From Sphingopyxis sp. (GTDB lineage: Bacteria; Pseudomonadota; Alphaproteobacteria; Sphingomonadales; Sphingomonadaceae): DNA of 41,685 nt. The stretch lies in contig JAEMRT010000038.1 of assembly GCA_016463225.1 (NCBI GenBank), positions 1 to 41,685 on the forward strand. The letters are read 5' to 3'. Each line of letters begins with the position of its first letter. Position 1 is the first letter of the stretch. The notes under the pieces are model-generated. The model was not told where the DNA came from. It ran no database searches and saw only the letters and a program-made list of their open reading frames with translations. This document shows, in pieces, positions 32,780-39,990 of the stretch. Position numbers and translations under genes: made by a program.

Positions 32780-33715
32780 ATGAAAATCCTCCTCATCCTC
32801 CTCTTTGCCCCGCTCATCGCGCTGGCGCTGATGTATTTCGTCTTTCCCGGCCGCCTCGTCGCGCTCGGGCGCGCGTTGCTGCGCCAGCGCGGGCGGATGG
32901 TGCAGAAAAGCGTCACCGTCGACGGCCGCAACTGGCCGTATCTGGAGGGTGGCGACCCCGCGAAACCCTTGCTCCTGCTCGTCCACGGCTTTGCCGGCGA
33001 CAAGGACAATTGGTCGATGATCGCGCCGTACCTGACGCGCGATTACCATGTCATCGCCCCCGACCTGCCCGGTTTCGGCGAGAATGAGCGCAACCCCGAC
33101 CTCGCCTATGACCTGCAAGCGCAAACCGCGCGGCTCAGGCAATTCGCCGACACCCTCGGCCTCGCGCGCCCGCATGTCGGCGGCAACAGCATGGGCGGCT
33201 GGATCGCGCTGCGCTACGCGATCGACTATCCCGACGCGCTCGCCAGCCTGATCCTGCTCAACAACGCCGGGGTCAACGGCGCCAACGAAAGCGACCTCCA
33301 GAAACAGGCCGCGAACGAGGATTATAATCCGCTCGTCCTCGCCGGGCTGGAAGACGCCGATCGGCTGGTCGGCATGGTCGTCCACAAACCGCCCTATATC
33401 CCGGCGCGCCTCAAACCGGTGCTCTACGCCGACGCGCTCAAATATCGCGACCAGCTCGACGGCATTTTCTGGGTCATCGCCAACGAAGGCCGCGACTTTC
33501 CGCTCAACGACCGGCTGGGCGAGGTCAAGGCGCCGACGCTGATCATCTGGGGCCGCCACGACCGCCTGCTCGACGTCAGCTGCGTCCCGGTGCTCGAAGC
33601 GGGTATCGCGGGCAGCCAGAGCCATATCTTCGAACATGTCGGCCATGTCCCGATGATCGAGGATCCCAAGGCGACGGCGGCGGTGATGAAGGCGTTTCTC
33701 GCCAAGCAGTCCTGA
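32780..33715 (+). CDS. Membrane-anchored alpha/beta hydrolase (lipase/esterase)
   Basis: A 311-residue alpha/beta hydrolase with an N-terminal membrane anchor (ILLILLFAPLIALALMYFVF). The nucleophile is Ser137 in VGGNSMGGWIALRYA, with LLVHGFAGDKDNWSM as oxyanion motif. The acid lies in IIWGRHDRLLD and the His in HVGHVPMIEDP. The GNSMGG elbow and overall form resemble Psychrobacter/Moraxella Lip1-type lipases and meta-cleavage hydrolases. The substrate is not defined, but position after the patatin and monoacylglycerol lipase genes (53 bases downstream) suggests acyl ester turnover. No strong ribosome binding site is visible before the ATG. Confidence 0.86.
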   Translation: MKILLILLFAPLIALALMYFVFPGRLVALGRALLRQRGRMVQKSVTVDGRNWPYLEGGDPAKPLLLLVHGFAGDKDNWSMIAPYLTRDYHVIAPDLPGFGENERNPDLAYDLQAQTARLRQFADTLGLARPHVGGNSMGGWIALRYAIDYPDALASLILLNNAGVNGANESDLQKQAANEDYNPLVLAGLEDADRLVGMVVHKPPYIPARLKPVLYADALKYRDQLDGIFWVIANEGRDFPLNDRLGEVKAPTLIIWGRHDRLLDVSCVPVLEAGIAGSQSHIFEHVGHVPMIEDPKATAAVMKAFLAKQS

Positions 33716-33720
33716 AACCT

Positions 33721-33793
33721 CGTCACCCCGGACTTGATCCGGGGTCCGTGACGCCCTGTCGGCCAAGGATGCCGGATCAAGTCCGGCATGACG
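33721..33793. repeat. REP doublet upstream of gpsA
   Basis: The left unit holds CCCCGGACTTGATCCGGGG and the right unit GCCGGATCAAGTCCGGC, flanked outside by CGTCA and TGACG. The core CCGGACTTGATCCGG is shared with the elements at 26299 and 39849. Confidence 0.82.
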
Positions 33794-33835
33794 AACGCGG
33801 TAAGCGTCGCTTGCCAACCCGCCATTCCCCCGCCA

Positions 33836-33858
33836 CTCTCCCAAAAAACAGGGGAGAG
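33836..33858 (+). promoter_or_regulatory. Hairpin sequestering the gpsA ribosome binding site
   Basis: CTCTCCC (33836-33842) pairs perfectly with GGGAGAG (33852-33858) around an A-rich 9-base loop. The right arm is the Shine-Dalgarno of gpsA, four bases before its ATG at 33863. If it forms, initiation would require opening of this stem. Confidence 0.45.
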
Positions 33859-33862
33859 AGAT

Positions 33863-34864
33863 ATGCGCCTGAAGGTCGGCCTGCTCGGTGGGGGCAGCTG
33901 GGGGACGACGGTCGCGGCGGTGGTGTCGCGCAACGCGCCGATCACCCTGTGGGCGCGCGATGCCGAGACCGTCGACGGCATCAATCGCGACAACGAGAAC
34001 CGCAAATATCTGCCCGGCATCAAGCTGCCGGCAGCGCTGCGCGCGACCGGCGACATGGCCGAAGTCGTCGCGGGCGCCGACGTCCTCATCATGGGCGTCC
34101 CCTCGCACAGCTTCCGCGCCGTGCTCGAGGAAGCGCGCCAGCACCTGCGCCCATGGGTGCCCGTCATCAGCCTGACCAAAGGCCTCGAACTGTCCTCGGG
34201 CAAACGCATGACCGAACTGATCGAGGAAGTGCTCCCCGGCCACCCCGTCGGCGTCCTCACCGGCCCCAATCTTGCGCGCGAAATCATGACCGGACAGGCG
34301 GCGGCAAGCGTGTTGTCGATGGAGGACGAGATCGTCGTCCGCGCCCTCCAGCCGGTGTTCCACTCGGGCCTGTTCCGCGTATATACCAACACCGACCTGC
34401 TCGGCTGCGAGCTTGGCGGGGTGCTCAAGAATATCATCGCGATCGCCGTGGGCATGGGCGACGGGCTGGGGGCAGGCGACAACACCCGCTCGGCGCTGAT
34501 GACGCGCGGGCTGGCCGAGATCACGCGGCTGGGCGTTGCGATGGGCGGCCGTCCCGAGACCTTTTCGGGCCTCACCGGCATGGGTGACCTGATCGCGACC
34601 TGCACCAGCCCCTTGAGCCGCAACCGCCACGTCGGGGTCGAACTCGGCAAAGGCCGCCCGATCGACGAGATCATCGCGGGCATGAACATGGTCGCCGAGG
34701 GGGTGAAGAGCGCCCCGACCGTCATCGCGCTCGCCGAACGCTACAATCTCGACATGCCGATCGCGCGCGATGTGTTCGACGTGACGCAGGGCAAACGCAC
34801 CGCGCAGGACGTGTTTCGCGGGCTGCTGCGCTCGGCGGTCGGCGACGAAGCGCACCCCGGCTGA
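33863..34864 (+). CDS. gpsA: Glycerol-3-phosphate dehydrogenase (NAD(P)+)
   Basis: A 333-residue soluble GpsA that reduces dihydroxyacetone phosphate to sn-glycerol-3-phosphate for lipid synthesis. The coenzyme site is VGLLGGGSWGTTVAAVVSRN. Further blocks are LTKGLELSSGKRM, the LTGPNLAREIM segment, and the catalytic Lys in ELGGVLKNIIAIAVGMGDGL. The substrate-phosphate site is GAGDNTRSALMTRGLAEITR, followed by LTGMGDLIATCTSPLSRNR and the VAEGVKSAPTV ending. The ATG at 33863 follows GGGGAGAGAG. Placed directly after the neutral-lipid genes it supplies their glycerol backbone. It is opposite in direction of flux to GlpD. Confidence 0.97.
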   Translation: MRLKVGLLGGGSWGTTVAAVVSRNAPITLWARDAETVDGINRDNENRKYLPGIKLPAALRATGDMAEVVAGADVLIMGVPSHSFRAVLEEARQHLRPWVPVISLTKGLELSSGKRMTELIEEVLPGHPVGVLTGPNLAREIMTGQAAASVLSMEDEIVVRALQPVFHSGLFRVYTNTDLLGCELGGVLKNIIAIAVGMGDGLGAGDNTRSALMTRGLAEITRLGVAMGGRPETFSGLTGMGDLIATCTSPLSRNRHVGVELGKGRPIDEIIAGMNMVAEGVKSAPTVIALAERYNLDMPIARDVFDVTQGKRTAQDVFRGLLRSAVGDEAHPG

Positions 34865-34988
34865 CCCGTCGGCTGCAAATCCGCCGCTAGCCGTGCCGAA
34901 TCTCCGTTTAGCCGGGAAGAAATCTGCTGCCTGTTTCGTTGACTCCCCTGACCGGCCCGCGTGCGGGCGGCCAATCAGGAGATGGACG

Positions 34989-35324
34989 ATGAAAAAATGG
35001 ACCCTATTCGCCGCCGCGCTGGCGCTTCCCGTCAGCGTCGCCGCCGCCGTTCCCTATGGCTCGCAGCCGCCGGGGTTTGAAGCGCCGCACATTCGCACCG
35101 CGCCGATCGCGGGGATCGTCAACCAGCAATGGTATAATTACAAAGCCGACATTCTCGAGGCCGAGAAGGAGCTCACCAGCGACCTTCGCCATTCGACCGA
35201 CCGCGAAGACCGCTGGGACGCGTGGGATGAATGGCAGACCGAGGTGGTCGACGCCGACAAGGATTATGTGAAGGAAATGCGCAAGAAAGGCTATCGCAGC
35301 GGCCGCGTGACGGTCGGCGGTTAA
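34989..35324 (+). CDS. Small exported protein of unknown function
   Basis: A 111-residue protein with a clear Sec signal peptide (MKKWTLFAAALALPVSVAAA, cleavage expected after AAA) leaving about 90 residues. The mature part is rich in Trp, Asp, Glu and Lys: QQWYNYKADILEAEKELTSD, then EDRWDAWDEWQTEVVDADKD, and a basic end. It looks helical and amphipathic. I recognise no family. AGGAGA upstream of the ATG at 34989 supports the start; the open frame extends upstream but has no signal-like character. It has its own intrinsic terminator and stands alone between gpsA and the tlpA gene, so it is probably a monocistronic stress or envelope protein. Confidence 0.82.
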   Translation: MKKWTLFAAALALPVSVAAAVPYGSQPPGFEAPHIRTAPIAGIVNQQWYNYKADILEAEKELTSDLRHSTDREDRWDAWDEWQTEVVDADKDYVKEMRKKGYRSGRVTVGG

Positions 35325-35357
35325 GTTTCCCCGGAGCTGTTCCGGGTCGCAAGCAAA

Positions 35358-35387
35358 GGGCGGGCGTCATGCGGCGTCCGCCCTTTT
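35358..35387 (+). terminator. Rho-independent terminator of the small exported protein gene
   Basis: An 11-bp stem (35358-35368 with 35373-35383, two G-U pairs) with loop ATGC, followed by TTTT (35384-35387). It lies 33 bases after the stop codon. Confidence 0.8.
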
Positions 35388-35419
35388 CCATTTGCGCCGC
35401 TCTCAATCATTCTGTGTTT

Positions 35420-35496
35420 CCCCGCGAAGGCGGGGATCCATCTCCGGTCGGTTCAAAATGGAACGGGCGGATGATGGGCTCCCGCCTTCGCGGGAG
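35420..35496. repeat. REP doublet (CCCCGCGAAGGCGGGG type)
   Basis: CCCCGCGAAGGCGGGG (35420-35435) and CTCCCGCCTTCGCGGGAG (35479-35496) are two short palindromes in inverted relation, 43 bases apart. They lie between the terminator of the small exported protein and the end of the convergent tlpA gene. Confidence 0.75.
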
Positions 35497-35507
35497 CGCA
35501 TTGCCCG

Positions 35508-36131
35508 TTAAACGCCGCCCTCCGCCAGCAACTCTTTCGCCTCGGCCCCCTGCCAGTCGATCGCACCGACAACCCGCCACAGTTCGCGCCCATCGGCATC
35601 GTAGAAAATGCTCGTCGGCAATGCGCTGTTATACGCGTCGAGCAGCCCGTTCTGCGGGTCGAGATACGGCTGCAACGCCTTCAACCCCGCCTTCTGGAAC
35701 CACGGATCGACGACCTCGGCGCCCTGCAGATCCTGCGCCACCGCGATCACCGTCATCGCCGCGCCGCTCTTCGCCGCCAAAGCATCAAGCGTCGGCATTT
35801 CGGCGACGCACGGCGCGCACCAGGTCGCCCACAGATTGACGAGCAGCGGTTTGCCGCGGAACGCTGCCAGCGTCACCGCCGCATCGTCCGGGCCGGTGAA
35901 GGCGACGGTCGGCGCCGCTTCGCCCTTGTGGCTGCGGTCGATCATATATTCGAACTGGCCGACGCCCTTCGCTTGGCCCGCCGAAATATTTGCTTGGCCG
36001 TCTGCGGCTTGCCCGCCGCCCGCCTTTTCCCTATCGCAGCCCGCGATTGATCCGGCCAGCAGCAGGGCGAGGATCGCTAGATACGGGTTTGGGACGCGGC
36101 GAATGACGGATACTCCGGACAAGAGCAGCAT
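35508..36131 (-). CDS. TlpA-family thioredoxin-like lipoprotein
   Basis: A 207-residue periplasmic thiol:disulfide oxidoreductase of the TlpA/ResA type. The N-terminus carries a lipoprotein signal ([16 protein letters not shown], lipid on the Cys), then a flexible Gly/Ala/Gln linker and a thioredoxin fold. The active site is [15 protein letters not shown] (WCAPC), and the cis-Pro loop is in ALPTSIFYD. It would keep periplasmic cysteines reduced, for example in cytochrome c maturation. The ATG at 36131 overlaps the start of the divergent argH by 28 bases; a TTG at 36122 is the only other candidate that keeps the signal peptide. This tlpA-argH head-to-head arrangement is common in sphingomonads and relatives, as I recall it. 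Confidence 0.9.
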   Translation of the reverse strand: MLLLSGVSVIRRVPNPYLAILALLLAGSIAGCDREKAGGGQAADGQANISAGQAKGVGQFEYMIDRSHKGEAAPTVAFTGPDDAAVTLAAFRGKPLLVNLWATWCAPCVAEMPTLDALAAKSGAAMTVIAVAQDLQGAEVVDPWFQKAGLKALQPYLDPQNGLLDAYNSALPTSIFYDADGRELWRVVGAIDWQGAEAKELLAEGGV

Positions 36132-37506
36132 GTGGGGTGGCCGCTTCGGTGGCGGTCCTGCCGCGATCATGCAAGAAATTAATGCCTCGATCCCGGTCGA
36201 CAAGCGCCTGTGGGAAGAGGACATTGCCGCCAGCCGCGCGCATGCCGCGATGCTCGGCGCCGCCGGAATCATCGGCGCCGACGATGCGGTCCAGATCGAC
36301 CGCGGCCTCGCCCAGATCGCCGAAGAATTTGCCGCGAGCGGCGTCCCCGTCGACCTCGCGCTCGAAGACATCCACATGACCGTCGAATCGCGGCTGAAGG
36401 AGATTGTCGGCGAGGCCGCCGGACGCCTCCACACCGCGCGCTCGCGCAACGATCAGGTCGCGACCGATTTCCGCCTGTGGACGCGCACCGCGTGCGAGCG
36501 CATCGACGCCGGGCTCGCCGCGCTGCAGGGCGCGCTGCTCGCGCGCGCCGACGAGCATGCGGACAGCATCATGCCCGGCTTCACGCATCTGCAGGTCGCG
36601 CAGCCGGTGACGCTCGGTCATCATTTGCTCGCCTATGTCGAGATGCTCGGCCGCGACCGCAGCCGTTTTGCCGATGCGCGCCGCCGCCTCAACGAATCAC
36701 CGCTCGGCGCCGCCGCGCTCGCGGGCACCGGCTTTCCGATCGACCGCGCCGCGACCGCCGCGGCCTTGGGCTTCGACCGTCCCATGGCGAACAGCATCGA
36801 CGCGGTGTCCGACCGCGACTTCGCGCTCGAATTTTGCGCCTCGGCCTCGATCGCGGCGATCCATTTGTCGCGGCTCGCCGAAGAAATCGTCATCTGGGCC
36901 AGCCAGCCTTTCGGTTTCATCAGCCTGCCCGACGCGTGGTCGACGGGCAGCTCGATCATGCCGCAAAAGCGCAACCCCGATGCCGCCGAACTGGTGCGCG
37001 GCCGCGCGGGGCTGCTGCTCGGCGCGTTCCAGCGGCTCGCGGTGATCGTCAAAGGCCTGCCGCTGACCTATTCGAAGGATTTGCAGGACGACAAGGAAAC
37101 CGTGTTCGGTGCTTTCGACGCGCTGGCGCTGTCGCTCGCCGCGATGACCGGCATGGTCGAAACCCTGACCTTCCGCACCGACCGCATGCGCGCGCTCGCC
37201 GCGTCGGGCTATTCGACCGCGACCGACCTCGCCGACTGGCTGGTGCGCGCGGCCGGACTGCCGTTCCGCGACGCGCATCACGTCGTCGGTGCCTGCGTCA
37301 AGCGCGCCGAAGAACTGGGCGTCGAACTGTCGGCGCTCTCCGCCGCCGACGCTGCGGCAATCCACCCGGCGGTGACATCCGACGTGCTCGCGGCGCTGAC
37401 CGTCGAGGCGTCGGTCGCCAGTCGCACCAGCTATGGCGGCACCGCCCCCGAACGGGTAAGGCAGGCGATCGCTGCGGCCCGCGCCGCGCTGGAAGGACAT
37501 AATTGA
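36103..37506 (+). CDS. argH: Argininosuccinate lyase
   Basis: A 467-residue ArgH, last step of arginine synthesis (argininosuccinate to arginine and fumarate). Family blocks are [20 protein letters not shown] at the N-terminus, [49 protein letters not shown] and the fumarase/aspartase signature [12 protein letters not shown] (about 282-293) with the catalytic Ser in its mobile loop. The ATG at 36103 is used here; an ATG at 36130 (MWGGRF) is also reasonable. Its TGA overlaps the ATG of the following lipoprotein gene by one base, so argH, the lipoprotein gene, lysA and the siroheme gene form one coupled operon of amino-acid genes. Confidence 0.96.
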   Translation: MTDTPDKSSMWGGRFGGGPAAIMQEINASIPVDKRLWEEDIAASRAHAAMLGAAGIIGADDAVQIDRGLAQIAEEFAASGVPVDLALEDIHMTVESRLKEIVGEAAGRLHTARSRNDQVATDFRLWTRTACERIDAGLAALQGALLARADEHADSIMPGFTHLQVAQPVTLGHHLLAYVEMLGRDRSRFADARRRLNESPLGAAALAGTGFPIDRAATAAALGFDRPMANSIDAVSDRDFALEFCASASIAAIHLSRLAEEIVIWASQPFGFISLPDAWSTGSSIMPQKRNPDAAELVRGRAGLLLGAFQRLAVIVKGLPLTYSKDLQDDKETVFGAFDALALSLAAMTGMVETLTFRTDRMRALAASGYSTATDLADWLVRAAGLPFRDAHHVVGACVKRAEELGVELSALSAADAAAIHPAVTSDVLAALTVEASVASRTSYGGTAPERVRQAIAAARAALEGHN

Positions 37507-37757
37507 TGGCGACGAAGCGCCTCATCATCGCAACCCTCGCCGCAACCGCGCTGCTCGGCGCATGCGGCAGCAAGGAAGATCTAAAGCCGGTGGCGGGTCA
37601 GCCTGCACCGGTCGTCCCCGTCGGCGCCGCCCGCGCCCCGACCACGGAGGAGCTTACGACGCCTGACGCGCAGGCCCGGCCTGCGCGCAGCGACGAACTT
37701 CTCAAACGGTCCGAACAACGCGAACCCGACGATTTCGATTTGCCGCCTCCGGGCTGA
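37506..37757 (+). CDS. Small lipoprotein between argH and lysA (LptM/YifL-like position)
   Basis: An 83-residue predicted lipoprotein: signal [20 protein letters not shown] with lipobox LGAC, then a short Pro-, Ala- and charge-rich, probably unstructured tail ending FDLPPPG. The start overlaps the argH stop (TGATG) and lysA begins 17 bases after its stop. Small lipoproteins of this type next to lysine-pathway genes (yifL before dapF in E. coli) are now known as LptM, which helps LptD maturation. The typical CG-KGPLYxP motif is not clear here (CGSKEDLKPVAGQP), so the equivalence is only a suggestion from position and size. Confidence 0.85.
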   Translation: MATKRLIIATLAATALLGACGSKEDLKPVAGQPAPVVPVGAARAPTTEELTTPDAQARPARSDELLKRSEQREPDDFDLPPPG

Positions 37758-37774
37758 GCTTCAGGACTATAATA

Positions 37775-39034
37775 ATGGATCAATTTGCACTTCGTGACGG
37801 CGTCCTTCACGCCGAAGACATTCCGCTGCCCCGTATCGCCGAAGAAGTCGGCACCCCCGTCTATGTCTATTCGCGCGCAATGCTCGAACGCCACGCGCAG
37901 GAATTTCGCGACGGATTGAAGGATGTGCCGCGCAAGCACCTTGCCTTTGCGATCAAGAGCAACCCCAACCTCGGCGTGCTGCGCGTTCTGGCGCGGCAGG
38001 GCTATGGCGCCGACGTCGTGTCGGGCGGCGAGCTCGAACGCGCGCTCGCGGCGGGCATGGCGCCCGAGGACATCGTCTTTTCCGGCGTCGGCAAGACCCG
38101 TGCCGAGCTGGCGCAGGGGCTCGAGCGCGGCATTGGCCAGTTCAATATCGAACACGAACCCGAAGGCGTCGCGCTGGCCGAAATCGCGCTCGCGAAGGAA
38201 ATGACCGCGCGCGCCGTGCTGCGCGTCAATCCCGACGTCGATGCGGGCACCCACGCCAAGATTTCGACCGGCAAAGCCGACAACAAATTCGGCGTCGGCA
38301 TCGACGTCGCGCCCGCCATCTTCGGCCGTCTCGCGGCGCTGCCGGCGCTCCAGATGCGCGGCATCGCGGTCCATATCGGCAGCCAGCTGACCAGCCTCGA
38401 CCCGCTCGAAGCCGCGTTCACCCGCGTCGGCCGCCTCGTCGCCGACCTGCGCGCCGCGGGGCACAGCATCACCCATGTGGATCTGGGTGGCGGCCTCGGC
38501 GTGCCGTACAAGCCCGACGACAATCCGCCGAGCATGGCCGATTATGGCGCGATGGTTGCCCGCGTGACCAAGGATTGGGACGTCACCCTGATGTTCGAAC
38601 CCGGCCGTGTGATCGCGGGCAACACCGGGGTGCTCCTCACCGAGGTTCTCTGGGTCAAGCCCGGTGCGACCAACCCGTTCGTCATCGTCGATGCAGCGAT
38701 GAACGACCTCGCCCGCCCGGCGCTCTACGACGCGTATCACGAGTTTGTGGCGGTGAAGCCGACCGGCGAAAAGATGACCGCATCGATCGTCGGCCCGGTG
38801 TGCGAAACCGGCGACACCTTCGCGCGCGACCGCGTCACCGACAAGGTCGAATCGGGCGACCTCGCGGTGTTCCGCACCGCGGGCGCCTATGGCGCGACGA
38901 TGGCGTCGACCTACAACAGCCGCAGCCTGGTCCCCGAGGTGCTGGTCGACGGCGATCGCTACATCAAGGTCGCCGACCGCATCGCCGCCAGCACGATCAT
39001 GGCCGCCGAGCGCGTGCCGGACTGGATCGACTGA
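37775..39034 (+). CDS. lysA: Diaminopimelate decarboxylase
   Basis: A 419-residue PLP enzyme converting meso-diaminopimelate to lysine. The PLP-binding Lys61 lies in HLAFAIKSNPNLGVL. Next come ADVVSGGELERAL, the HIGSQLTSLDPLEAAFTRVG block, VDLGGGLGVPY for the phosphate and the EPGRVIAGNTGVLL segment. The substrate Cys lies in GPVCETGDTFARDR, and the protein ends with AYGATMASTYNSRSLVPEVL. AGGA lies nine bases before the ATG. The stop overlaps the next ATG by one base. Confidence 0.97.
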   Translation: MDQFALRDGVLHAEDIPLPRIAEEVGTPVYVYSRAMLERHAQEFRDGLKDVPRKHLAFAIKSNPNLGVLRVLARQGYGADVVSGGELERALAAGMAPEDIVFSGVGKTRAELAQGLERGIGQFNIEHEPEGVALAEIALAKEMTARAVLRVNPDVDAGTHAKISTGKADNKFGVGIDVAPAIFGRLAALPALQMRGIAVHIGSQLTSLDPLEAAFTRVGRLVADLRAAGHSITHVDLGGGLGVPYKPDDNPPSMADYGAMVARVTKDWDVTLMFEPGRVIAGNTGVLLTEVLWVKPGATNPFVIVDAAMNDLARPALYDAYHEFVAVKPTGEKMTASIVGPVCETGDTFARDRVTDKVESGDLAVFRTAGAYGATMASTYNSRSLVPEVLVDGDRYIKVADRIAASTIMAAERVPDWID

Positions 39035-39807
39035 TGGAACAGCTGCCCCTCTTCCTCAACCTGCGTGGCCGCACGGTCGTGCTGGTCGGGGAGGGGGAGG
39101 CGGCGGACGCCAAGGCGCGCCTGATCGAACGGGCCGGTGGGCGTATCGTTTCCGCGTGGGAACAAGGCGCAACCATCGCCTTCGTCGCGCTCGACGACGA
39201 AGCCGAAGCCCGCGCTGCCGCCGCAGCCCTTCGCGCCCACGGCCTGCTCGTCAACGTCGTCGACCGGCCCGACCTGTGTGATTTCACCACCCCCGCGATC
39301 GTCGACCGCGCCCCCGTTACCATCGCCATCGGCACCGGCGGCGCCTCGGCGGGACTGGCCAAGGCGGTGCGCCAACGGATCGAGGCGCTGCTGCCGACGC
39401 GGCTCGGCGCGCTGGCATCGGCGCTCCACGCCGCGCGCGACGCGATGAAGGCTCGCTGGCCCACCCCCGCCGACCGCCGCCGCGCCATCGATGCCGCGCT
39501 GGCCAGTGGCGGCACGCTCGACCCGCTCGATGCGGCAGCGGCGGACAAGATCCAGGCTTGGCTGACCAGCGACGCCACCCCCCAACCGTCGCGCCTCGAA
39601 ACGATCCACCTGACCAGCGCCGACCCCGACGACCTCACCCTGCGCGCCGCGCGCCTGCTGGGCGAGGCTGATCATATCTTCCATGCGGCGGACATCCCCG
39701 CCGCAATCCTCAACCGCGCCCGCGCCGACGCGGTGCGCCATGTGGTCGACACGCTACCGCGGGATACCCCGGCCGGTTTGTCGCTCTGGCTGGAGATGTG
39801 GATGTAG
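39034..39807 (+). CDS. Siroheme-synthase-like protein: CysG N-terminal domain plus truncated methyltransferase remnant
   Basis: A 257-residue protein. Residues 1-110 match the precorrin-2 dehydrogenase/sirohydrochlorin ferrochelatase part of CysG (QLPLFLNLRGRTVVLVGEGE, NVVDRPDLCDFTTPAIVDRA, TIAIGTGGASAGLAKAVRQR). A helical part follows. From about 195 the sequence ETIHLTSADPDDLTLRAARL, LGEADHIFHAADIPAAILNR and ARADAVRHVVD reads like the first 50 residues of a uroporphyrinogen-III methyltransferase, whose motif GAGPGDPDLLTLRA is degraded to SADPDDLTLRA. The protein then ends. The full methyltransferase domain is missing, so methylation must come from a separate CobA. The nucleotide motif GEGEAADAK is diverged. 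It overlaps the lysA stop by one base. Confidence 0.86.
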   Translation: MEQLPLFLNLRGRTVVLVGEGEAADAKARLIERAGGRIVSAWEQGATIAFVALDDEAEARAAAAALRAHGLLVNVVDRPDLCDFTTPAIVDRAPVTIAIGTGGASAGLAKAVRQRIEALLPTRLGALASALHAARDAMKARWPTPADRRRAIDAALASGGTLDPLDAAAADKIQAWLTSDATPQPSRLETIHLTSADPDDLTLRAARLLGEADHIFHAADIPAAILNRARADAVRHVVDTLPRDTPAGLSLWLEMWM

Positions 39808-39848
39808 GGCAATGGCGGCAAGCAACTGGCAGCGGCCCTTTCCTTCGT

Positions 39849-39939
39849 CGTCATCCCGGACTTGATCCGGGATCCATCAGTCCCCTCGGCACAGGGTCGT
39901 GCAAGGGGTCATGGACCCCGGATCAAGCCCGGGGTGACG
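39849..39939. repeat. REP doublet after the siroheme-synthase-like gene
   Basis: The left unit (39849-39875) contains CCCGGACTTGATCCGGG and the right unit (39913-39939) contains CCCCGGATCAAGCCCGGGG, flanked outside by CGTCA and TGACG, in inverted relation. It lies between two convergent genes and shares the core of the elements at 26299 and 33721. Confidence 0.85.
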
Positions 39940-39990
39940 AAGGCAGCAAGTCCGCAATCCGCCCCACGGCAACCATCCAGATGCCCCCTC

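Noticed and set aside
32759..34855. 698-codon open frame on the minus strand opposite the alpha/beta hydrolase and gpsA genes
   Set aside because: It is a shadow of two motif-verified genes, crosses the REP doublet and shows no recognisable domain.
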